A stretch of DNA of 64,000 nt from positions 1,731,582 through 1,795,581 of the forward strand of contig NZ_KI912608.1 in assembly GCF_000519265.1 (NCBI RefSeq). Reading direction: 5' to 3'. Both the position numbers and the translations under genes were made by a program. Of this stretch, positions 36,671 through 50,279 are shown piece by piece. A model generated the notes under the pieces. That model did not search any database and was not told the DNA's origin. It saw only the letters and a list, made by a program, of their open reading frames with translations. How positions within the stretch are numbered: the stretch's first letter is position 1; each line of letters opens with the position of its first letter. This stretch comes from Desulfonatronum lacustre DSM 10312 (GTDB taxonomy: Bacteria > Desulfobacterota > Desulfovibrionia > Desulfovibrionales > Desulfonatronaceae).

Positions 36671-39057
36671 AATCGACCTCCTCGCGTCACCCTCTCCAGC
36701 ACCCTCGCCAAATCCTCCATCCTCACCGGCTTGGCCAAATAATCATCCATCCCCTCGACCAAAAACTTCTCCCGATCCCCGGACATGGCGTAGGCGGTCA
36801 GGGCGATGATGGGGATTCGTCGGGAAGGCTGAGGGCTGAAACCTGCAACCTGAAGGGGAAATGTGCTCTCTCCAGCTTCCGGCCCCTGACTCCTGACTTC
36901 TGACTCCTGACTCCTGATCATTTTCGTCGCATCCACCCCGTCCATCACCGGCATCTGAATATCCATCAGGATGCAGTCAAAGGATTGGGCTTGGAACAGT
37001 TCCACGGCATCATGGCCGTTTTCAGCCAGGGTGACGGTATGGCCGGCTTTTTCCAGCAATTTGCGGATGGGCAGGGCGTTGGAGGGGTCGTCTTCGGCCA
37101 GGAGGATGCGCAGGGAACGGGCTGGGTGGGCTGGGGGCGGGTCACACTGATGCGTGGTCGGCTTCAAGGCGTCCGGCAGTTTGAAGGGCAGGACCACATG
37201 CATGGTGGTGCCCTGCCCGGTGATGCTTTCCACGGCAATATTCCCGTTCATCAGGTCCACGATCCGCTTGACGATGGCCAGGCCCAGGCCCGCGCCCTGG
37301 TAGGAGCGGGTGTAGGAGCCGTCCACCTGGACAAAGGGCTTGAACAAGCCCGCCAGCTTGTCATCCGGGATGCCGACGCCCGTATCCGTGATCAAGCACA
37401 TCAGCCGGATATCGCCGCCCTTGGCCGGAGAAAGACTTGTCACCTCGAGCCGCACGGTACCGTTGTCCGTGAACTTCAGGGCATTGCCCACCAGGTTGAA
37501 CAGGACCTGCCGGATCCGGGTCTCGTCGCCGATGATGCCGTCAGGGACGGTGGGATCAACGACACACTCCAGGGCAATCCCCTTGTCTCTGGCTGGAATG
37601 GAGAACAGGTCCGCAATGGAATCGCAGACATCCCGGGCCCGGAATGCCGCTTCTCCCAGGACCAGCATTCCCGCCTCAACCCTGGAAAGGTCCAGAATAT
37701 CCGAGAGCAGACGGGTCAGGCGGTTGCCCGAGGTGACAGCCAGATCGACTTGCTCGGCCTGCTCGGGATCGAGAGAAGTGGTCCGCAAGAGCTGCATCAT
37801 GCCCATGATCCCGTTCAACGGCGTCCGGATTTCGTGGGACATGTTGGCCAGGAACGCGGATTTGGCCTTGTTGGCCGCCTCGGCCTGCTCCTTGGCCTGG
37901 GCCAGGGCCGATTGCGCTCGCTTCCGTTCGGTGATGTCCCGGGTTGCAGACAGAGCGTACGTTTGGCCATGCAACTGGATCCGGACGGTGACGACCTCCA
38001 CCGGAATTTCCGTGCCGTCCTTATGCAGATCCAACCCTTCAAAGGACGATATGATCAATTCCTCGTGGATGGTGTAACCTGCCCGGCCGCGGACCGAGGG
38101 TGCCTGGATGTCCGGCAACTTCATTTTCAGCAATTCTTCCCGTGTGTAACCCAAAAGCCGACACGCCGCATCGTTGGCGTCGTACAGGCTGTCGTCCAAG
38201 CGCCATATGGTGAGCGGATCAGGGTTTTCCTTGAAAAGAACATAAAAGCGTTCCTCGCTCTCCCGTAGCTCCTGCTCGGCCCGTTTGCGCTCGGTCACAT
38301 CCAGGACAGCGCCGACAAGGCCGGTAACAACCCCGTGCTCGTCGGTCAGGGCAGCCTTGTGAAAGATGACGTCCCGCACTTCGCCCCGGGCATTTTCCAC
38401 CTTGGAGTCGTAAACCTGGGTTCCAGGGTTCTCGAACAGCTCCAGATCCTTGGCATGGTAGATTTGCGCAAGAGCAGGCGGGTTGATGTCGAAAACGGAT
38501 TTGCCGATCAGGGCCTCCCTGCTCGTTCCGAAAAAATCCTCAAACGACTTGTTGAACCCTTGATAGCGCCCCTCCCTGCCCTTGTGGAACACGGCGATCG
38601 GGACGGTCTCCAGGAGCGAATTCAGGAAGTTGGCGTTGCTCAAGGCCCTGGCCTCGGCCTGTTTCCGCTCCGTAACATCCATTGTAAACCCCTGATAGGC
38701 AACGACCCGGCCATCCTCATCCCGCACCGCGCGGGCATTCCTGGACACCCAGAAAACCGTGCCGTCCCGTCGCCGCATCCGGCATTCCTGATTGACCACC
38801 TCCCCGGTGCTCTCCAACTGTCGCACAAAATTATCCCGATCTTCCGAATCGACATAGAGCTGCCTGGCGATATCCGTGAAGGATTCAATGACGGCCCGCG
38901 GGGACTCGTAGCCATACATCCGGGCAAAGGCCGGATTGACGGAGAGGAACCGCCCCTCGGGCGTGGAGGTGAAAATGCCGATGGGGGCGTGATCCAGGAT
39001 GTCCTGAGGCGAAAAACCCGGACGGATGGCGGTATCAGTGGATGGCGTTGGCGGCAT
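36667..39057 (-). CDS. Three-PAS hybrid histidine kinase with receiver containing a repeat-derived loop
   Basis: The protein (796 residues from ATG 39057) is cytoplasmic. Three PAS domains (about 20-140, 145-265 and 270-390) precede HisKA ([18 protein letters not shown]), HATPase ([27 protein letters not shown]) and a receiver (LLAEDDPSN, phosphoacceptor in [11 protein letters not shown]). Between the third helix and fourth strand of the receiver is an inserted loop, [17 protein letters not shown], encoded by a TGACTCC heptamer array (36887-36914). GGGAG precedes the ATG. An upstream extension to 39159 overlaps nothing else but has no motif. The stop is coupled to the next kinase. Confidence 0.93.
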   Translation of the reverse strand: MPPTPSTDTAIRPGFSPQDILDHAPIGIFTSTPEGRFLSVNPAFARMYGYESPRAVIESFTDIARQLYVDSEDRDNFVRQLESTGEVVNQECRMRRRDGTVFWVSRNARAVRDEDGRVVAYQGFTMDVTERKQAEARALSNANFLNSLLETVPIAVFHKGREGRYQGFNKSFEDFFGTSREALIGKSVFDINPPALAQIYHAKDLELFENPGTQVYDSKVENARGEVRDVIFHKAALTDEHGVVTGLVGAVLDVTERKRAEQELRESEERFYVLFKENPDPLTIWRLDDSLYDANDAACRLLGYTREELLKMKLPDIQAPSVRGRAGYTIHEELIISSFEGLDLHKDGTEIPVEVVTVRIQLHGQTYALSATRDITERKRAQSALAQAKEQAEAANKAKSAFLANMSHEIRTPLNGIMGMMQLLRTTSLDPEQAEQVDLAVTSGNRLTRLLSDILDLSRVEAGMLVLGEAAFRARDVCDSIADLFSIPARDKGIALECVVDPTVPDGIIGDETRIRQVLFNLVGNALKFTDNGTVRLEVTSLSPAKGGDIRLMCLITDTGVGIPDDKLAGLFKPFVQVDGSYTRSYQGAGLGLAIVKRIVDLMNGNIAVESITGQGTTMHVVLPFKLPDALKPTTHQCDPPPAHPARSLRILLAEDDPSNALPIRKLLEKAGHTVTLAENGHDAVELFQAQSFDCILMDIQMPVMDGVDATKMIRSQESEVRSQGPEAGESTFPLQVAGFSPQPSRRIPIIALTAYAMSGDREKFLVEGMDDYLAKPVRMEDLARVLERVTRGGRL

Positions 39058-39148
39058 GATCGGCTCCCATCGGGAAACAAGAGTGTAGAGGACAGGAGCG
39101 ACCGGCAGGTCGCCCCTGATAAGTGTTTTTGTATGCCCGGAGATTGTC

Positions 39149-39652
39149 CTACGCCGCAAGCGCCTCCTTGTCCCCGGTATTCATGACCACGGACAGTTCC
39201 TCGGCGGAAAAGACCTTGTCGATGTTCAGGATGATGATGAAATCCTCACCCTGTTTGCCCATGCCTTCGATGAACTCGGAATTGATCCGGGCGCCCAGCC
39301 GGGGGGCCGGCTCGATCTGATCCGGCTCCAGGTCGAAGACCTCCTGAACCGAATCGGCCAAGGCCCCCAGAACCGTGGCCTCCCCGTCCAGTTCCACCTC
39401 GCTGATGATAATGCAGGTGTTCACCGTGGGCTCGGTCCGGCTCATGCCGAACTTCAGCCGCATGTCCACCACGGGCACGGCCCGCCCCCGCACATTGATC
39501 ACACCGCGCAGAAACTCCGGCGTCCGGGGCACACGGGTGATCTCCGTGTACTCCAGCACCTCCCGGACCTTGGCGATGTCCATGGCGTAGAGTTCCTTGT
39601 CCAGGGTAAAGGTCAGGTATTGTCGGAGTGTCGTACTCAATTTGTCATCCAT
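39149..39652 (-). CDS. cheW: CheW-like chemotaxis scaffold protein
   Basis: The protein (167 residues from ATG 39652, with a perfect GGAGGAAAC ribosome binding site) is one CheW domain: YLTFTLDKELYAMDIAKVREVLEY, VINVRGRAVPVVDMRLKFGM and ALADSVQEVFDLEPDQIEPAP. The upstream in-frame stretch to 39772 is the GTAGGGGC repeat read through and is rejected. It follows the chemoreceptor gene 39888-41921 across a repeat-filled gap and should link that receptor to a CheA kinase not encoded here. Confidence 0.95.
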   Translation of the reverse strand: MDDKLSTTLRQYLTFTLDKELYAMDIAKVREVLEYTEITRVPRTPEFLRGVINVRGRAVPVVDMRLKFGMSRTEPTVNTCIIISEVELDGEATVLGALADSVQEVFDLEPDQIEPAPRLGARINSEFIEGMGKQGEDFIIILNIDKVFSAEELSVVMNTGDKEALAA

Positions 39653-39713
39653 GTTTCCTCCGGAAAGGATGAAAGGGTTCAGCGGTTCAGCGGAGATGGA
39701 ATCACGAGACGCG

Positions 39714-39864
39714 GTAGGGGCGGACCTATGTGTCCGCCCTTGCGGGTGGCCGACCGTTCCTGCATTGTTCAATAATTATGTGATGCCTGACCGCCCGTGC
39801 AAATATCGTCCATGCGATCTATCGCGTTAATCCGGATGGGACGCACACACAGGTGCGCCCCTAC
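39714..39864. repeat. Composite GTAGGGGC repeat element between the chemoreceptor and cheW
   Basis: GTAGGGGCG begins at 39714 and its complement CGCCCCTAC ends at 39864, so the 151-base element has 9-base inverted ends. Each end also folds on itself: GGGCGGAC with GTCCGCCC near the left end, and GGGACGCAC with GGTGCGCCCC near the right. The core is AT-richer. A short GGTTCAG pair (39677-39690) lies beside it. This resembles a non-coding, MITE- or REP-like dispersed element. Confidence 0.75.
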
Positions 39865-39887
39865 AAATTACCCCGTGAACCTCTCAC

Positions 39888-41921
39888 TCAGAACTTCTCA
39901 AACTCATCATCCCCACCCATATCCAGGGCCAGGCCGCCTTGGTTCTGCGTTTTCGCCGGGACGGCCTTGCGGGCCGGGACCATGAGGTTGCCGGGTTGGG
40001 GCTTGCGCTGCTGTTGTTTCCTCGACCCTGATCCGGACCCACTCATCTTGAAGAAGGCCATGGTGGCCTGGAGTTCCTCGGCCTGGCTGGAGAGTTCCTC
40101 GGAAGTGGAGGCCATTTCTTCGGCTGCCGAGGCGTTTTGCTGGATGACCTGGTCCAGTTGCTGGATGGCCTTGTTGATCTGCTCCACGCCGATGCTCTGC
40201 TCCCGGCTGGCGGCGTTGATCTCCTGGATCAATTCCGCGGTACGCTGGATATCCGGAACGATCTTGACCAGCATTTCCCCGGCCTGCTCGGCCACCTGCA
40301 CGCTGGACCTGGACAGTTCGCTGATCTCCGTGGCCGCGGAGCCGCTGCGCTCGGCCAGCTTGCGCACTTCGGCGGCCACGACCGCGAAGCCCTTGCCCGC
40401 GTCTCCGGCCCGGGCCGCCTCAATGGCCGCGTTCAGGGCCAGCAAATTGGTCTGCCGGGCGATTTCCTCGATGATGGATATCTTTTCCGCGATCTGCTTC
40501 ATGGCCGTCACGGTCTGGGACACGGCCTGCCCGCCTTCCTGGGCGTCCTTGGCCGCCTGCAGGGCGATCTTCTCGGTCTGGGCCGCGTTATCCGCGTTCT
40601 GACGGATGTTCGCGGTCATCTCTTCCATGCTCGAAGAGACCTCTTCCACAGCCGCGGCCTGCTCCGTGGCCCCCTGGGACATCTGCTCGGCCGAAGCTGA
40701 AAGCTGCTCGCTGCCCGACGCCACGTTCTCCGAAGCCGCCTTCACCTCGCCAACGATCTCCCGGAGCTTGGCCTGCATGTCCTGCATGGCCCTGCCCAGG
40801 ACACCGATCTCGTCCTTCTGATCCACGTCCAGATGAGCGTCCAGATCGCCTTCGGAAAGGTCTTCGGAGAACCGCACCCCCTTGTTCACGGGTCGGGTGA
40901 TGGCCATGGTCAGCAGGGTGCCCAGGGCCAGGGCCAGAATCACGCCAATGACGATCCCGGCAATGGCCACAATCTGGGCCATGGCCGCGTCGGCCGCGGC
41001 CTCAACCACGGCCTCACCGGCGATATCCTCGTTGATGTGCACAAGCTGATCGAGCATTTCCATGACATCCCGGGCCTCCGCGTAGATTGGCCCCATGACC
41101 AGGGTGTTGCTCCGATCCCGCAGGGCGTTGACCTCTTCGGCCATTTCAATCAACTGGTGAAAGAACCGGAAGACTTCCTCGGCCGCGGGCTGCAGCACGT
41201 ACTGGAACAAGCGTTGTGCCTCGGTCAGATTGCCGGTCCGGACAGCCTGTTGGAGCTGGCCCACAGTCTGGTGAAAGCGGTTATGCGGGGCCTGCATCTC
41301 CCGGAGAATGCTGACCAGTTGCGGATTTTCAAAGCGCACCTCGCTCAGCCAGCGCCCGAAATTACAGGCCGTGGGATCATCCCCGCCGGAAAACTCCTCC
41401 TGGTCAAAAATGCTGTTGGCCGCCCGCACCTCGACCTGATAGTGGTCACCCCGAAACAGCTGTAAATTTTCCATCAGATTGCCGGGATCGAGAATCCCCA
41501 GGGCATGAAATTCCCGCATCAGCTCCAGCCATTCGGTATTCCGCGCCTCCCAGTCGGCCAGTTCCCGTTCGATCTGCGCCGTAAGCCGGTCCTCCTCGGC
41601 CGTGGCCGGAAGGGTCTTGAAATACTCCCACTTCCTGTGCAATTCCGCCCGGGCCTCATTAAAATGCCCGAGTTGGCGCTGCCGCTGCTCCATGTCCAAG
41701 AACTCGACCATCAGCGTGCGCTGGGCGACCAGCATTTCCTCGATGGCCAGTTCCACTTCCAGCAACGATTCAATGCTCGGCAAACGAACCTGCCCGATTT
41801 CATTGACATGCCCCCCCAGCTTCCGCGCCTCCCACCAGCCAAACGCCCCCACCACGAACACGATCAGGGCCACGGCGACAAACCCGCCGACCAGTTTCAC
41901 ACCCAGTTTGATGTTCTTCAT
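39888..41921 (-). CDS. Methyl-accepting chemotaxis protein with CZB-like periplasmic domain and CheR-tether end
   Basis: The protein (677 residues from ATG 41921, AAGGAGA upstream) has membrane helices at about 8-28 and 322-346. The helical periplasmic part contains a pattern like the chemoreceptor zinc-binding (CZB) domain: a His in [11 protein letters not shown], Cys in [11 protein letters not shown], and two His in [14 protein letters not shown] and signalling domains follow ([19 protein letters not shown]). A flexible Gln/Pro/Lys-rich linker ends in EFEKF, which fits the aromatic-x-x-aromatic pentapeptide that tethers CheR. The CheB-CheR fusion nearby is a candidate partner. Confidence 0.94.
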   Translation of the reverse strand: MKNIKLGVKLVGGFVAVALIVFVVGAFGWWEARKLGGHVNEIGQVRLPSIESLLEVELAIEEMLVAQRTLMVEFLDMEQRQRQLGHFNEARAELHRKWEYFKTLPATAEEDRLTAQIERELADWEARNTEWLELMREFHALGILDPGNLMENLQLFRGDHYQVEVRAANSIFDQEEFSGGDDPTACNFGRWLSEVRFENPQLVSILREMQAPHNRFHQTVGQLQQAVRTGNLTEAQRLFQYVLQPAAEEVFRFFHQLIEMAEEVNALRDRSNTLVMGPIYAEARDVMEMLDQLVHINEDIAGEAVVEAAADAAMAQIVAIAGIVIGVILALALGTLLTMAITRPVNKGVRFSEDLSEGDLDAHLDVDQKDEIGVLGRAMQDMQAKLREIVGEVKAASENVASGSEQLSASAEQMSQGATEQAAAVEEVSSSMEEMTANIRQNADNAAQTEKIALQAAKDAQEGGQAVSQTVTAMKQIAEKISIIEEIARQTNLLALNAAIEAARAGDAGKGFAVVAAEVRKLAERSGSAATEISELSRSSVQVAEQAGEMLVKIVPDIQRTAELIQEINAASREQSIGVEQINKAIQQLDQVIQQNASAAEEMASTSEELSSQAEELQATMAFFKMSGSGSGSRKQQQRKPQPGNLMVPARKAVPAKTQNQGGLALDMGGDDEFEKF

Positions 41922-41952
41922 CGGTCTTCTCCTTCGGTTGAGATTGTCGCCG

Positions 41953-44812
<2,860 letters not shown>

Positions 44813-44820
<8 letters not shown>

Positions 44821-45862
44821 GGATGTCCAATCGGATGGGGTACTGGCCCCACTTCCGGGTCGCTTCCCCAATGGCATGCAACACATCGTCCGGAACCTGG
44901 AAGGGAATTTCTCCGTGATTCTCCGCGAGGAGAAAACCACCGCCCGCAGCGGCCTTTGCGACGGCCCGGCGCACGTTGCGCTCAGCCTTGGCCGGATCCC
45001 ATCCGCGCATGGCCAAGCCATTGAGATTGCCGAGAATGCTTGCCTTTCCGGCGAAGGCCGACTTTGTTTCAGCCAGGTCTTCCTCGTTGCTGACGCCAAC
45101 CACTGCCGCGCCGGTCCGGGACACGAGGTCCGCGATGGGCAGGCAACGCCCTGAAGCAAAATGGATGGCCACCGGCCCTTTGATGGCCGCCAGCATTCGC
45201 TTGGCGCACGGAAATCCGGTTTCCAGATATTTTGTTCTGGGAACCATTGTCGGTGAAGACATCGGATCGAAATAGCAAATCGCGGTGGCGCCGGCGTCCA
45301 ATTGGGCATTGGCCCACTCGACGCAGAAGGCCTCGTTCAGAAGCAGCAACCGTTCGAATTCCAACGGCCGCTCATGCAGCAAATCCAGGTAGGGAGCAAA
45401 GCCCATCTGCATGACCGGCAGGGAAAAAGGAGACATGACAACCCCGATGATCGGCACGGTGTCGCCAACCTGTGCCTTGAGCCCGGCGATGGCGTCCAGA
45501 ACCTTGCGCAGGCATGGCGTGTTCCGGACATCGGGTGCGGACAATTGCCTGATTCTTTCCGGTGAGCCGATCAGGGGCTGCCCCGAGTTGGGAGGGCCGT
45601 CATCACGGTAGATGACTTCGCCGCCCCAAGCCTCCACCTCAACCGCGGCGTAGAAAAACGTGTACAGGCAGTCGTGTTTGAATTTCTCCCGGAGCCGCAA
45701 CTGGCCTTCAACCACATTCCTCGCGGTGTTGAAATATTCCCGGATTCCCAATCCCATCTCTTTGGCGCCGTGCATTGTGAGCAATAAAAACAGGGGGACG
45801 CGATCCGGTTCCCGGTGTGAGAGGGCCGTCAGCACCCGCTGCATGGATGTCATGGGGCTCAT
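44813..45862 (-). CDS. Uroporphyrinogen decarboxylase-superfamily (MtaA/CmuA-like) methyltransferase homolog
   Basis: The 349-residue protein has the URO-D/MtaA fold pattern: [19 protein letters not shown] at the start, [50 protein letters not shown] and a C-terminal [15 protein letters not shown]. MtaA-type enzymes move methyl groups between corrinoid proteins and thiols using zinc held by His-x-Cys...Cys. Here the site reads His234-Phe-Ala and the later Cys position is Glu-Asn-His (314-316), so the zinc site is altered or lost. Its start overlaps the corrinoid protein stop and its end overlaps the kinase start. A sensory or variant methyltransferase role is inferred. Confidence 0.9.
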
Positions 45863-46491
45863 GAACGACCTCCGAGTAGGGTGGTTAATACCTGAATGGA
45901 CTCCCTGGCATTGCCGGCGGTGGCATCCGCGCCGACCTCTTTCCAGAGCTGCTTGTCCAGACGATACGGCGCGCCGCCCACCAAGAGCTTTCCCCTGAAC
46001 CCCAGCTCCTGAAGACGCTTTTTCAAGTCCTTGACGGCCAGAGCCGAGGGAAGCATCAACGTGGACACCAGCAACGCATCAAGTTCATGGTCAACCGCGT
46101 CCGTGGCCAACGGGTCGATCTCCATGCGACCCCAGTCATCAATGTCGAATCCCGCAAGGCGCAACGACGAGAGAACAATCCGCTTGCCCAGCATGTGGTG
46201 ATCGTTGAGCACGGCGATGGCGCAACGCCCCGGAATTTTCGCCGCGCCTTCTTTGTGGGCCATCACGCCCGCCATCAGTTCCTCGCAGATTTTCCCGCTC
46301 ATATAGACCTGGGAAAGCGCCGCCTCACCGGTCTCCCACTCCTTGCCGATGATTTCCAGGGCCTGCACCACGGTGGATTCAACATCACCCGCCGAAAGGC
46401 CCATGGCCTGGGCGCGGGCCAAAACTTCCCGGGCCGCCTGCTTGTCCACAGCCAGCAAGGCCTCCGTAAAATCCTTCACAAAAGTGGACAT
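45859..46491 (-). CDS. Corrinoid (B12-binding) protein, MtbC/MtaC-like
   Basis: The 210-residue protein has an N-terminal helical cap (about 1-85; GKEWETGEAALSQVYMSGKICEEL). A Rossmann-like B12-binding domain follows, with the DxHxxG motif at Asp97, His99 and Gly102 (NDHHMLGKRIV), the LLVSTLMLPS strand-loop and LLVGGAPY. His99 would be the lower cobalt ligand. Family members carry methyl groups for methyltransferases. It is the first of a three-gene set with four- and eight-base overlaps, and starts eight bases after the large PAS kinase. GGGGGAAAG precedes the ATG. Confidence 0.93.
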   Translation of the reverse strand: MSTFVKDFTEALLAVDKQAAREVLARAQAMGLSAGDVESTVVQALEIIGKEWETGEAALSQVYMSGKICEELMAGVMAHKEGAAKIPGRCAIAVLNDHHMLGKRIVLSSLRLAGFDIDDWGRMEIDPLATDAVDHELDALLVSTLMLPSALAVKDLKKRLQELGFRGKLLVGGAPYRLDKQLWKEVGADATAGNARESIQVLTTLLGGRS

Positions 46492-46499
46492 CTTTCCCC

Positions 46500-49400
46500 C
46501 TATACCAACACCATGCGCAATTCCTCAAATCCTTCCACCAACGCTCCCATCCTCGCCGCAACCGCATCCAAGTCCCTCCCTTCGGCCGCGTCTTCCATTT
46601 CCTTGGCCAGTGCCCGCAGGGCCTCCGCGCTCAGATTGGCGGCCATGCCCTTGATGGTATGGGCCTGCATACGGGCGGCTTGGGCGTCGGCGGCATCCAG
46701 GGCCGTCTGGAGTTCCCGGATGTGCCGGGGCATGTTTTCCAGGGACAACTTCAGCACATCCCGAACCAGGTCCTCATCCCCCATGCAACGATCCAGAAAC
46801 GCGACGCGGTCGAACACGGGCGGAGCCGCGCCCTCCCCTGTCCGTTCCTTTGCCTCCCGCTCGCCACCCCCTTCTTTCCCCTCCCGACTTCTGACTCCTG
46901 ACTCCTGACTTCTCTCTCTTCCCAGCCACCTTCCCAGCACCCGGGCCAATTCATCCGGGTTCACCGGCTTGGCCACGAAATCATCCATACCGGCCTCGAA
47001 ACACAGCTCCCGATCCTCCGGCATGGCCCCGGCGGTCATGGCGATCACCGGCGTTCGCCGGGAGGGATGAGGGCTGAAACCTGAGGCCTGAGGATCGGAA
47101 CTCTGTCCTTTGTCTTCCGACTCCTGACTTCTGACTCCTGACTCCTGAATTCTTATCCTTCTCGTCGCCTCCAACCCATCCATCTCCGGCATCATCACGT
47201 CCATGAGCACCAGGTCGTAGGGGGTGGTTTGCAGGGCGTGGAGGGCGTGGAGGCCGTTGGAAACGGTATCGACATGAAGGCCGAATTTCCTGAGCATGCC
47301 CAGGGCCACCTGTTGGTTCACGGGGTTGTCCTCGACCACGAGGACCCGGCCGATGAAACGCGGACAGGCTGCCTGGCGGCGCTGGATTTCCCGCGCCAAA
47401 TGGCGGGTGATGATCGGCTTGGAGGCAGATCGCTCTCCCGTGTCGGCCATGACCAGGGCCAGAGTGTCGTACATCTCGGATTGGCGCACCGGTTTGTTCA
47501 GGTAGGCGGCAAAGCCCAGGTCCGCGAACAGGCGGGCATCACCGGGCCGCCCCAGAGACGTGAGCATGACCAGAGGGATGGGCCGAAACCGTGGATCGGC
47601 CTTGAGCAGCCGCCCCAGACTCCCGCCGTCCATGCCCGGCATCTGAAAGTCCACAATGGCCAGATCGTATGGATCGGCCCGGTCATGGGCCTCAGCCGCG
47701 GCCCGCAGGGCCTCTTCCCCGCCCTCGACGGCCTGGGGCCGCATCCCCCAGGCCGTAAACTGCTTCATAAGGATTTCCCGGTTGGTGGCGTTATCGTCCA
47801 CCACGAGAACATGCAGCCCCGTCAGATTCTCCACGGCCTCGGGCAGAGCCTCGTCCGTCGCCTCTTGAACACCGAACCGGGCCGTGAACCAGAACTCCGA
47901 ACCCTGACCCGGCATGCTGCTCAACCCTATTTCTCCGCCCATCATTTCCACCAATTGCCTGGAAATGGCCAATCCCAGCCCGGTGCCCCCGAACTTCCTG
48001 GTAATGGACGCATCCACTTGGCTAAACTTGTCGAAAAGCAGATCGATCTTGTCCTTGGGGATGCCGATGCCGGTGTCCCGGACCGTGAAGCGCAGCTTCA
48101 CGGTCCGGGGTTCAGGGTTCATCGGTTCACGGTCCAAGGGTTCACGGTTCACGGTTGGATACGTGGTAGGGTCGGGGTGTGTTGCGTTTGGCGTGACATC
48201 GTTGGGCGAAAGATTTTTCGCCCCTACGCCACCATCCGGTATTCCATCAGTCATTTCATCAATTCCAGCATCCCAGCATTCCAGCATTCCAGCATTTCCT
48301 TCCTGCCTCTCCACCATCACCACAACTTCCCCCCTCTCCGTAAACTTCACCGCATTTCCGATCAGGTTCGTCAAAATCTGGCGCAGTCTTCCGGGGTCGC
48401 CGCGAAGAAGGGTGGGGGCGTCGGGATGGATGGAGGAGATGAATTCCAGGCCTTTCTCGTGGGCTCGCAGAGCCATGACGGAAGCGATGTCGTCCATCAG
48501 GTTTTGCAAGTCGAAGTCCAGCAGCTCCATGCTGACCCGCCCGGCCTCAATCTTGGAATAATCCAAAATGTCGTTGATCAGGCTCAGAAGGGCCGCGCCG
48601 CTGGTCTGGATGGTTTCGGTATAGCGGCGCTGCTCTTCGGTCAGACCTGTATCCAAAAGCAGTTCGGTCATGCCGATCACGCCGTTCATCGGGGTGCGAA
48701 TCTCGTGGCTCATATTGGCCAGAAATTCGCTTTTGGCCCGAGTAGCCGCCTCCGCCTTGATCAGGGCCGCGTCCAGTTCCTGATTCTTCAGTTCCATCTC
48801 ATCGACCATCTGGTGCAATTTATCCTCGGCCTGCTTGCGGGCAATGACTTCCCAGGTCACGTCGGCCAAAAATATCAAGGCGTCCAAATCCTCCCGGGTG
48901 TAGTCCACGGGCTTGTTGCCCACGCCCATGATGGCCGCCACCGCATCATGGCGCATCACGGGAACGACCATTTCCCGAACCACCTCGGCATGGCCGTCCG
49001 GCAACCCTTTCTTGTGCGGCAGGGAGGCGTAGTCGTTGTGGACCACTCCCTTGCGCTCCCGGACGCACTCCACCCAGACCCCGGCCCGGTCGATGTCGTA
49101 GTGCAGACCTTGGCCAGGCGCATTGCAGAAACGTTCCTTCGTCGCCGTGGACCACTGCTGCAAGGACAGGGTCTTTTGATTCGGTTCCACGAAATGCAGG
49201 AAACTGATGGAGCTGTTCAGAAACCGTTCAACTTCGTCCAGTGCCTTGACCATCAATTCGGCCAATGTGTGATCGAAGGAAGAGGATACCAGCCTGAGCC
49301 GGATTTCCGTTTGCTGTTCGATCCGTTTGCGACTGGTGATGTCTTCCTTCACCGCGATGTAGTGGGTGGTCCGACCCCGCTCGTCGAAGATCGGCGAGAT

Positions 49401-50279
49401 GGAAGCGGATTCCCAATAGACTTCGCCGTTTTTCCGGATGTTCTTGAACTCGCCGCGCCACTCCTTGCCCGAAGTCAGAGCCTCCCACATTCCCCGATAT
49501 TCCTCCGGACTCTTGTCCGAAGACTTCAACACCCTCGGGTTCTGGCCGATCACCTCCTCCAAAGCGTAGCCCGTAACTTTGGAGAACGCCGGATTGACGT
49601 ACTCGATCGTGCCTTCCAGGTCGGTCAGGACGATGCTGGCGGGACTTTGCTCCACGGCCCTGGACAACATACGGAACCGTTCCTCGGCCCGCTTGCGGTC
49701 GGTGATGTCATGAACCATGCCGATGGATCGAATGATGCTTCCGGTAACACCGCGTTCGTGAACACAACGCTCTTGGACATGGCGAACCTCGCCTGTATCT
49801 TTGCGAACAACCCGGTGTTCGATCTCGTAACTATCCCTTCCTTCCCGCAACGATCCTGAATAAGCTTCGTCCACGGCCGCCCGATCGTCAGGGTGCACGA
49901 AATCAAGAAAGGCTTCATAGGTGGCTGCAAACTCCTGGGGCTCGCAGCCGAATATGCGGTAGACTTCGTCCGACCAAGTCAATTGGGTGGTGTTCAAATC
50001 AAGCGTCCAACTGCCGAGTTGGGCGAGGCGCTGCGACCTGCTCAGCAACGCCTCACTCTCCCGAAGCCGCATATCGCTCCGGCGCAACAGCCGCCCACCG
50101 ATCCTCAGGCCCGCCAAGCCCAGGACGCCAAGCAGCAGATGCGTCAGAACCAGCGCGGCATGGCCGCCGTGAGGCCAATTCCAGGCCAGGGAGGCCGCCA
50201 GCACGGCGAGCCAGATGATCGCTGCCGTCAGGGCCAGCCGGTTCAAGGTCAAAGAGGAAAGTATAGCTTGCGGATTCAT
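46500..50279 (-). CDS. Membrane-bound PAS-PAS-GAF hybrid histidine kinase with two receivers and HPt
   Basis: The protein (1259 residues from ATG 50279, AAGGGA upstream) has two membrane helices (about 13-33 and 40-62). Two PAS domains (about 80-200 and 205-325) and a GAF domain (about 335-515) follow, then HisKA ([18 protein letters not shown]) and HATPase with a long repeat-derived insert (ECWDAGI ... [10 protein letters not shown]). Two receivers come next: [12 protein letters not shown] with [10 protein letters not shown], and [12 protein letters not shown] with [11 protein letters not shown]. The HPt domain ([13 protein letters not shown]) ends the protein. The layout fits a BarA-like relay. 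It lies eight bases upstream of the corrinoid protein gene and is probably first in that operon. Confidence 0.94.
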   Translation of the reverse strand: MNPQAILSSLTLNRLALTAAIIWLAVLAASLAWNWPHGGHAALVLTHLLLGVLGLAGLRIGGRLLRRSDMRLRESEALLSRSQRLAQLGSWTLDLNTTQLTWSDEVYRIFGCEPQEFAATYEAFLDFVHPDDRAAVDEAYSGSLREGRDSYEIEHRVVRKDTGEVRHVQERCVHERGVTGSIIRSIGMVHDITDRKRAEERFRMLSRAVEQSPASIVLTDLEGTIEYVNPAFSKVTGYALEEVIGQNPRVLKSSDKSPEEYRGMWEALTSGKEWRGEFKNIRKNGEVYWESASISPIFDERGRTTHYIAVKEDITSRKRIEQQTEIRLRLVSSSFDHTLAELMVKALDEVERFLNSSISFLHFVEPNQKTLSLQQWSTATKERFCNAPGQGLHYDIDRAGVWVECVRERKGVVHNDYASLPHKKGLPDGHAEVVREMVVPVMRHDAVAAIMGVGNKPVDYTREDLDALIFLADVTWEVIARKQAEDKLHQMVDEMELKNQELDAALIKAEAATRAKSEFLANMSHEIRTPMNGVIGMTELLLDTGLTEEQRRYTETIQTSGAALLSLINDILDYSKIEAGRVSMELLDFDLQNLMDDIASVMALRAHEKGLEFISSIHPDAPTLLRGDPGRLRQILTNLIGNAVKFTERGEVVVMVERQEGNAGMLECWDAGIDEMTDGIPDGGVGAKNLSPNDVTPNATHPDPTTYPTVNREPLDREPMNPEPRTVKLRFTVRDTGIGIPKDKIDLLFDKFSQVDASITRKFGGTGLGLAISRQLVEMMGGEIGLSSMPGQGSEFWFTARFGVQEATDEALPEAVENLTGLHVLVVDDNATNREILMKQFTAWGMRPQAVEGGEEALRAAAEAHDRADPYDLAIVDFQMPGMDGGSLGRLLKADPRFRPIPLVMLTSLGRPGDARLFADLGFAAYLNKPVRQSEMYDTLALVMADTGERSASKPIITRHLAREIQRRQAACPRFIGRVLVVEDNPVNQQVALGMLRKFGLHVDTVSNGLHALHALQTTPYDLVLMDVMMPEMDGLEATRRIRIQESGVRSQESEDKGQSSDPQASGFSPHPSRRTPVIAMTAGAMPEDRELCFEAGMDDFVAKPVNPDELARVLGRWLGRERSQESGVRSREGKEGGGEREAKERTGEGAAPPVFDRVAFLDRCMGDEDLVRDVLKLSLENMPRHIRELQTALDAADAQAARMQAHTIKGMAANLSAEALRALAKEMEDAAEGRDLDAVAARMGALVEGFEELRMVLV
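46885..46912. repeat. TGACTCC heptamer array in the receiver-HPt linker
   Basis: Units are CGACTTC, TGACTCC, TGACTCC, TGACTTC, encoding SQESGVRS-type residues on the coding strand. The position in the protein is equivalent to that at 42338-42365. Confidence 0.9.
47119..47153. repeat. TGACTCC heptamer array in the second receiver domain
   Basis: Five 7-base units (CGACTCC, TGACTTC, TGACTCC, TGACTCC, TGAATTC) encode [12 protein letters not shown], between the third helix and fourth strand of the receiver. Confidence 0.9.
48105..48299. repeat. Composite repeat element inside the kinase ATPase domain
   Basis: A GGTTCAC-type array (about 48105-48157), a GGGCGAAA/TTTCGCCC hairpin followed by CTAC (48204-48227), and an ATTCCAGC 8-base array (48262-48299) lie in sequence. 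All are read in frame between the N and G1 boxes, at the same place as the element at 43153-43335. Confidence 0.85.

Noticed and set aside
39653-39772. 40-residue N-terminal extension of CheW
   Set aside because: It reads through the GTAGGGGC repeat; the ATG at 39652 has a perfect ribosome binding site and starts the domain.
44821-45309. N-terminal extension of the DUF1638-like kinase to 45309
   Set aside because: The 163 extra residues are the methyltransferase-like gene read in another frame; the real start at 44820 begins a recognisable domain.
47229-49859. 876-codon plus-strand open frame opposite the large kinase
   Set aside because: Composition is His/Gln-rich without recognisable domains, while the other strand has full kinase, receiver and HPt motifs.
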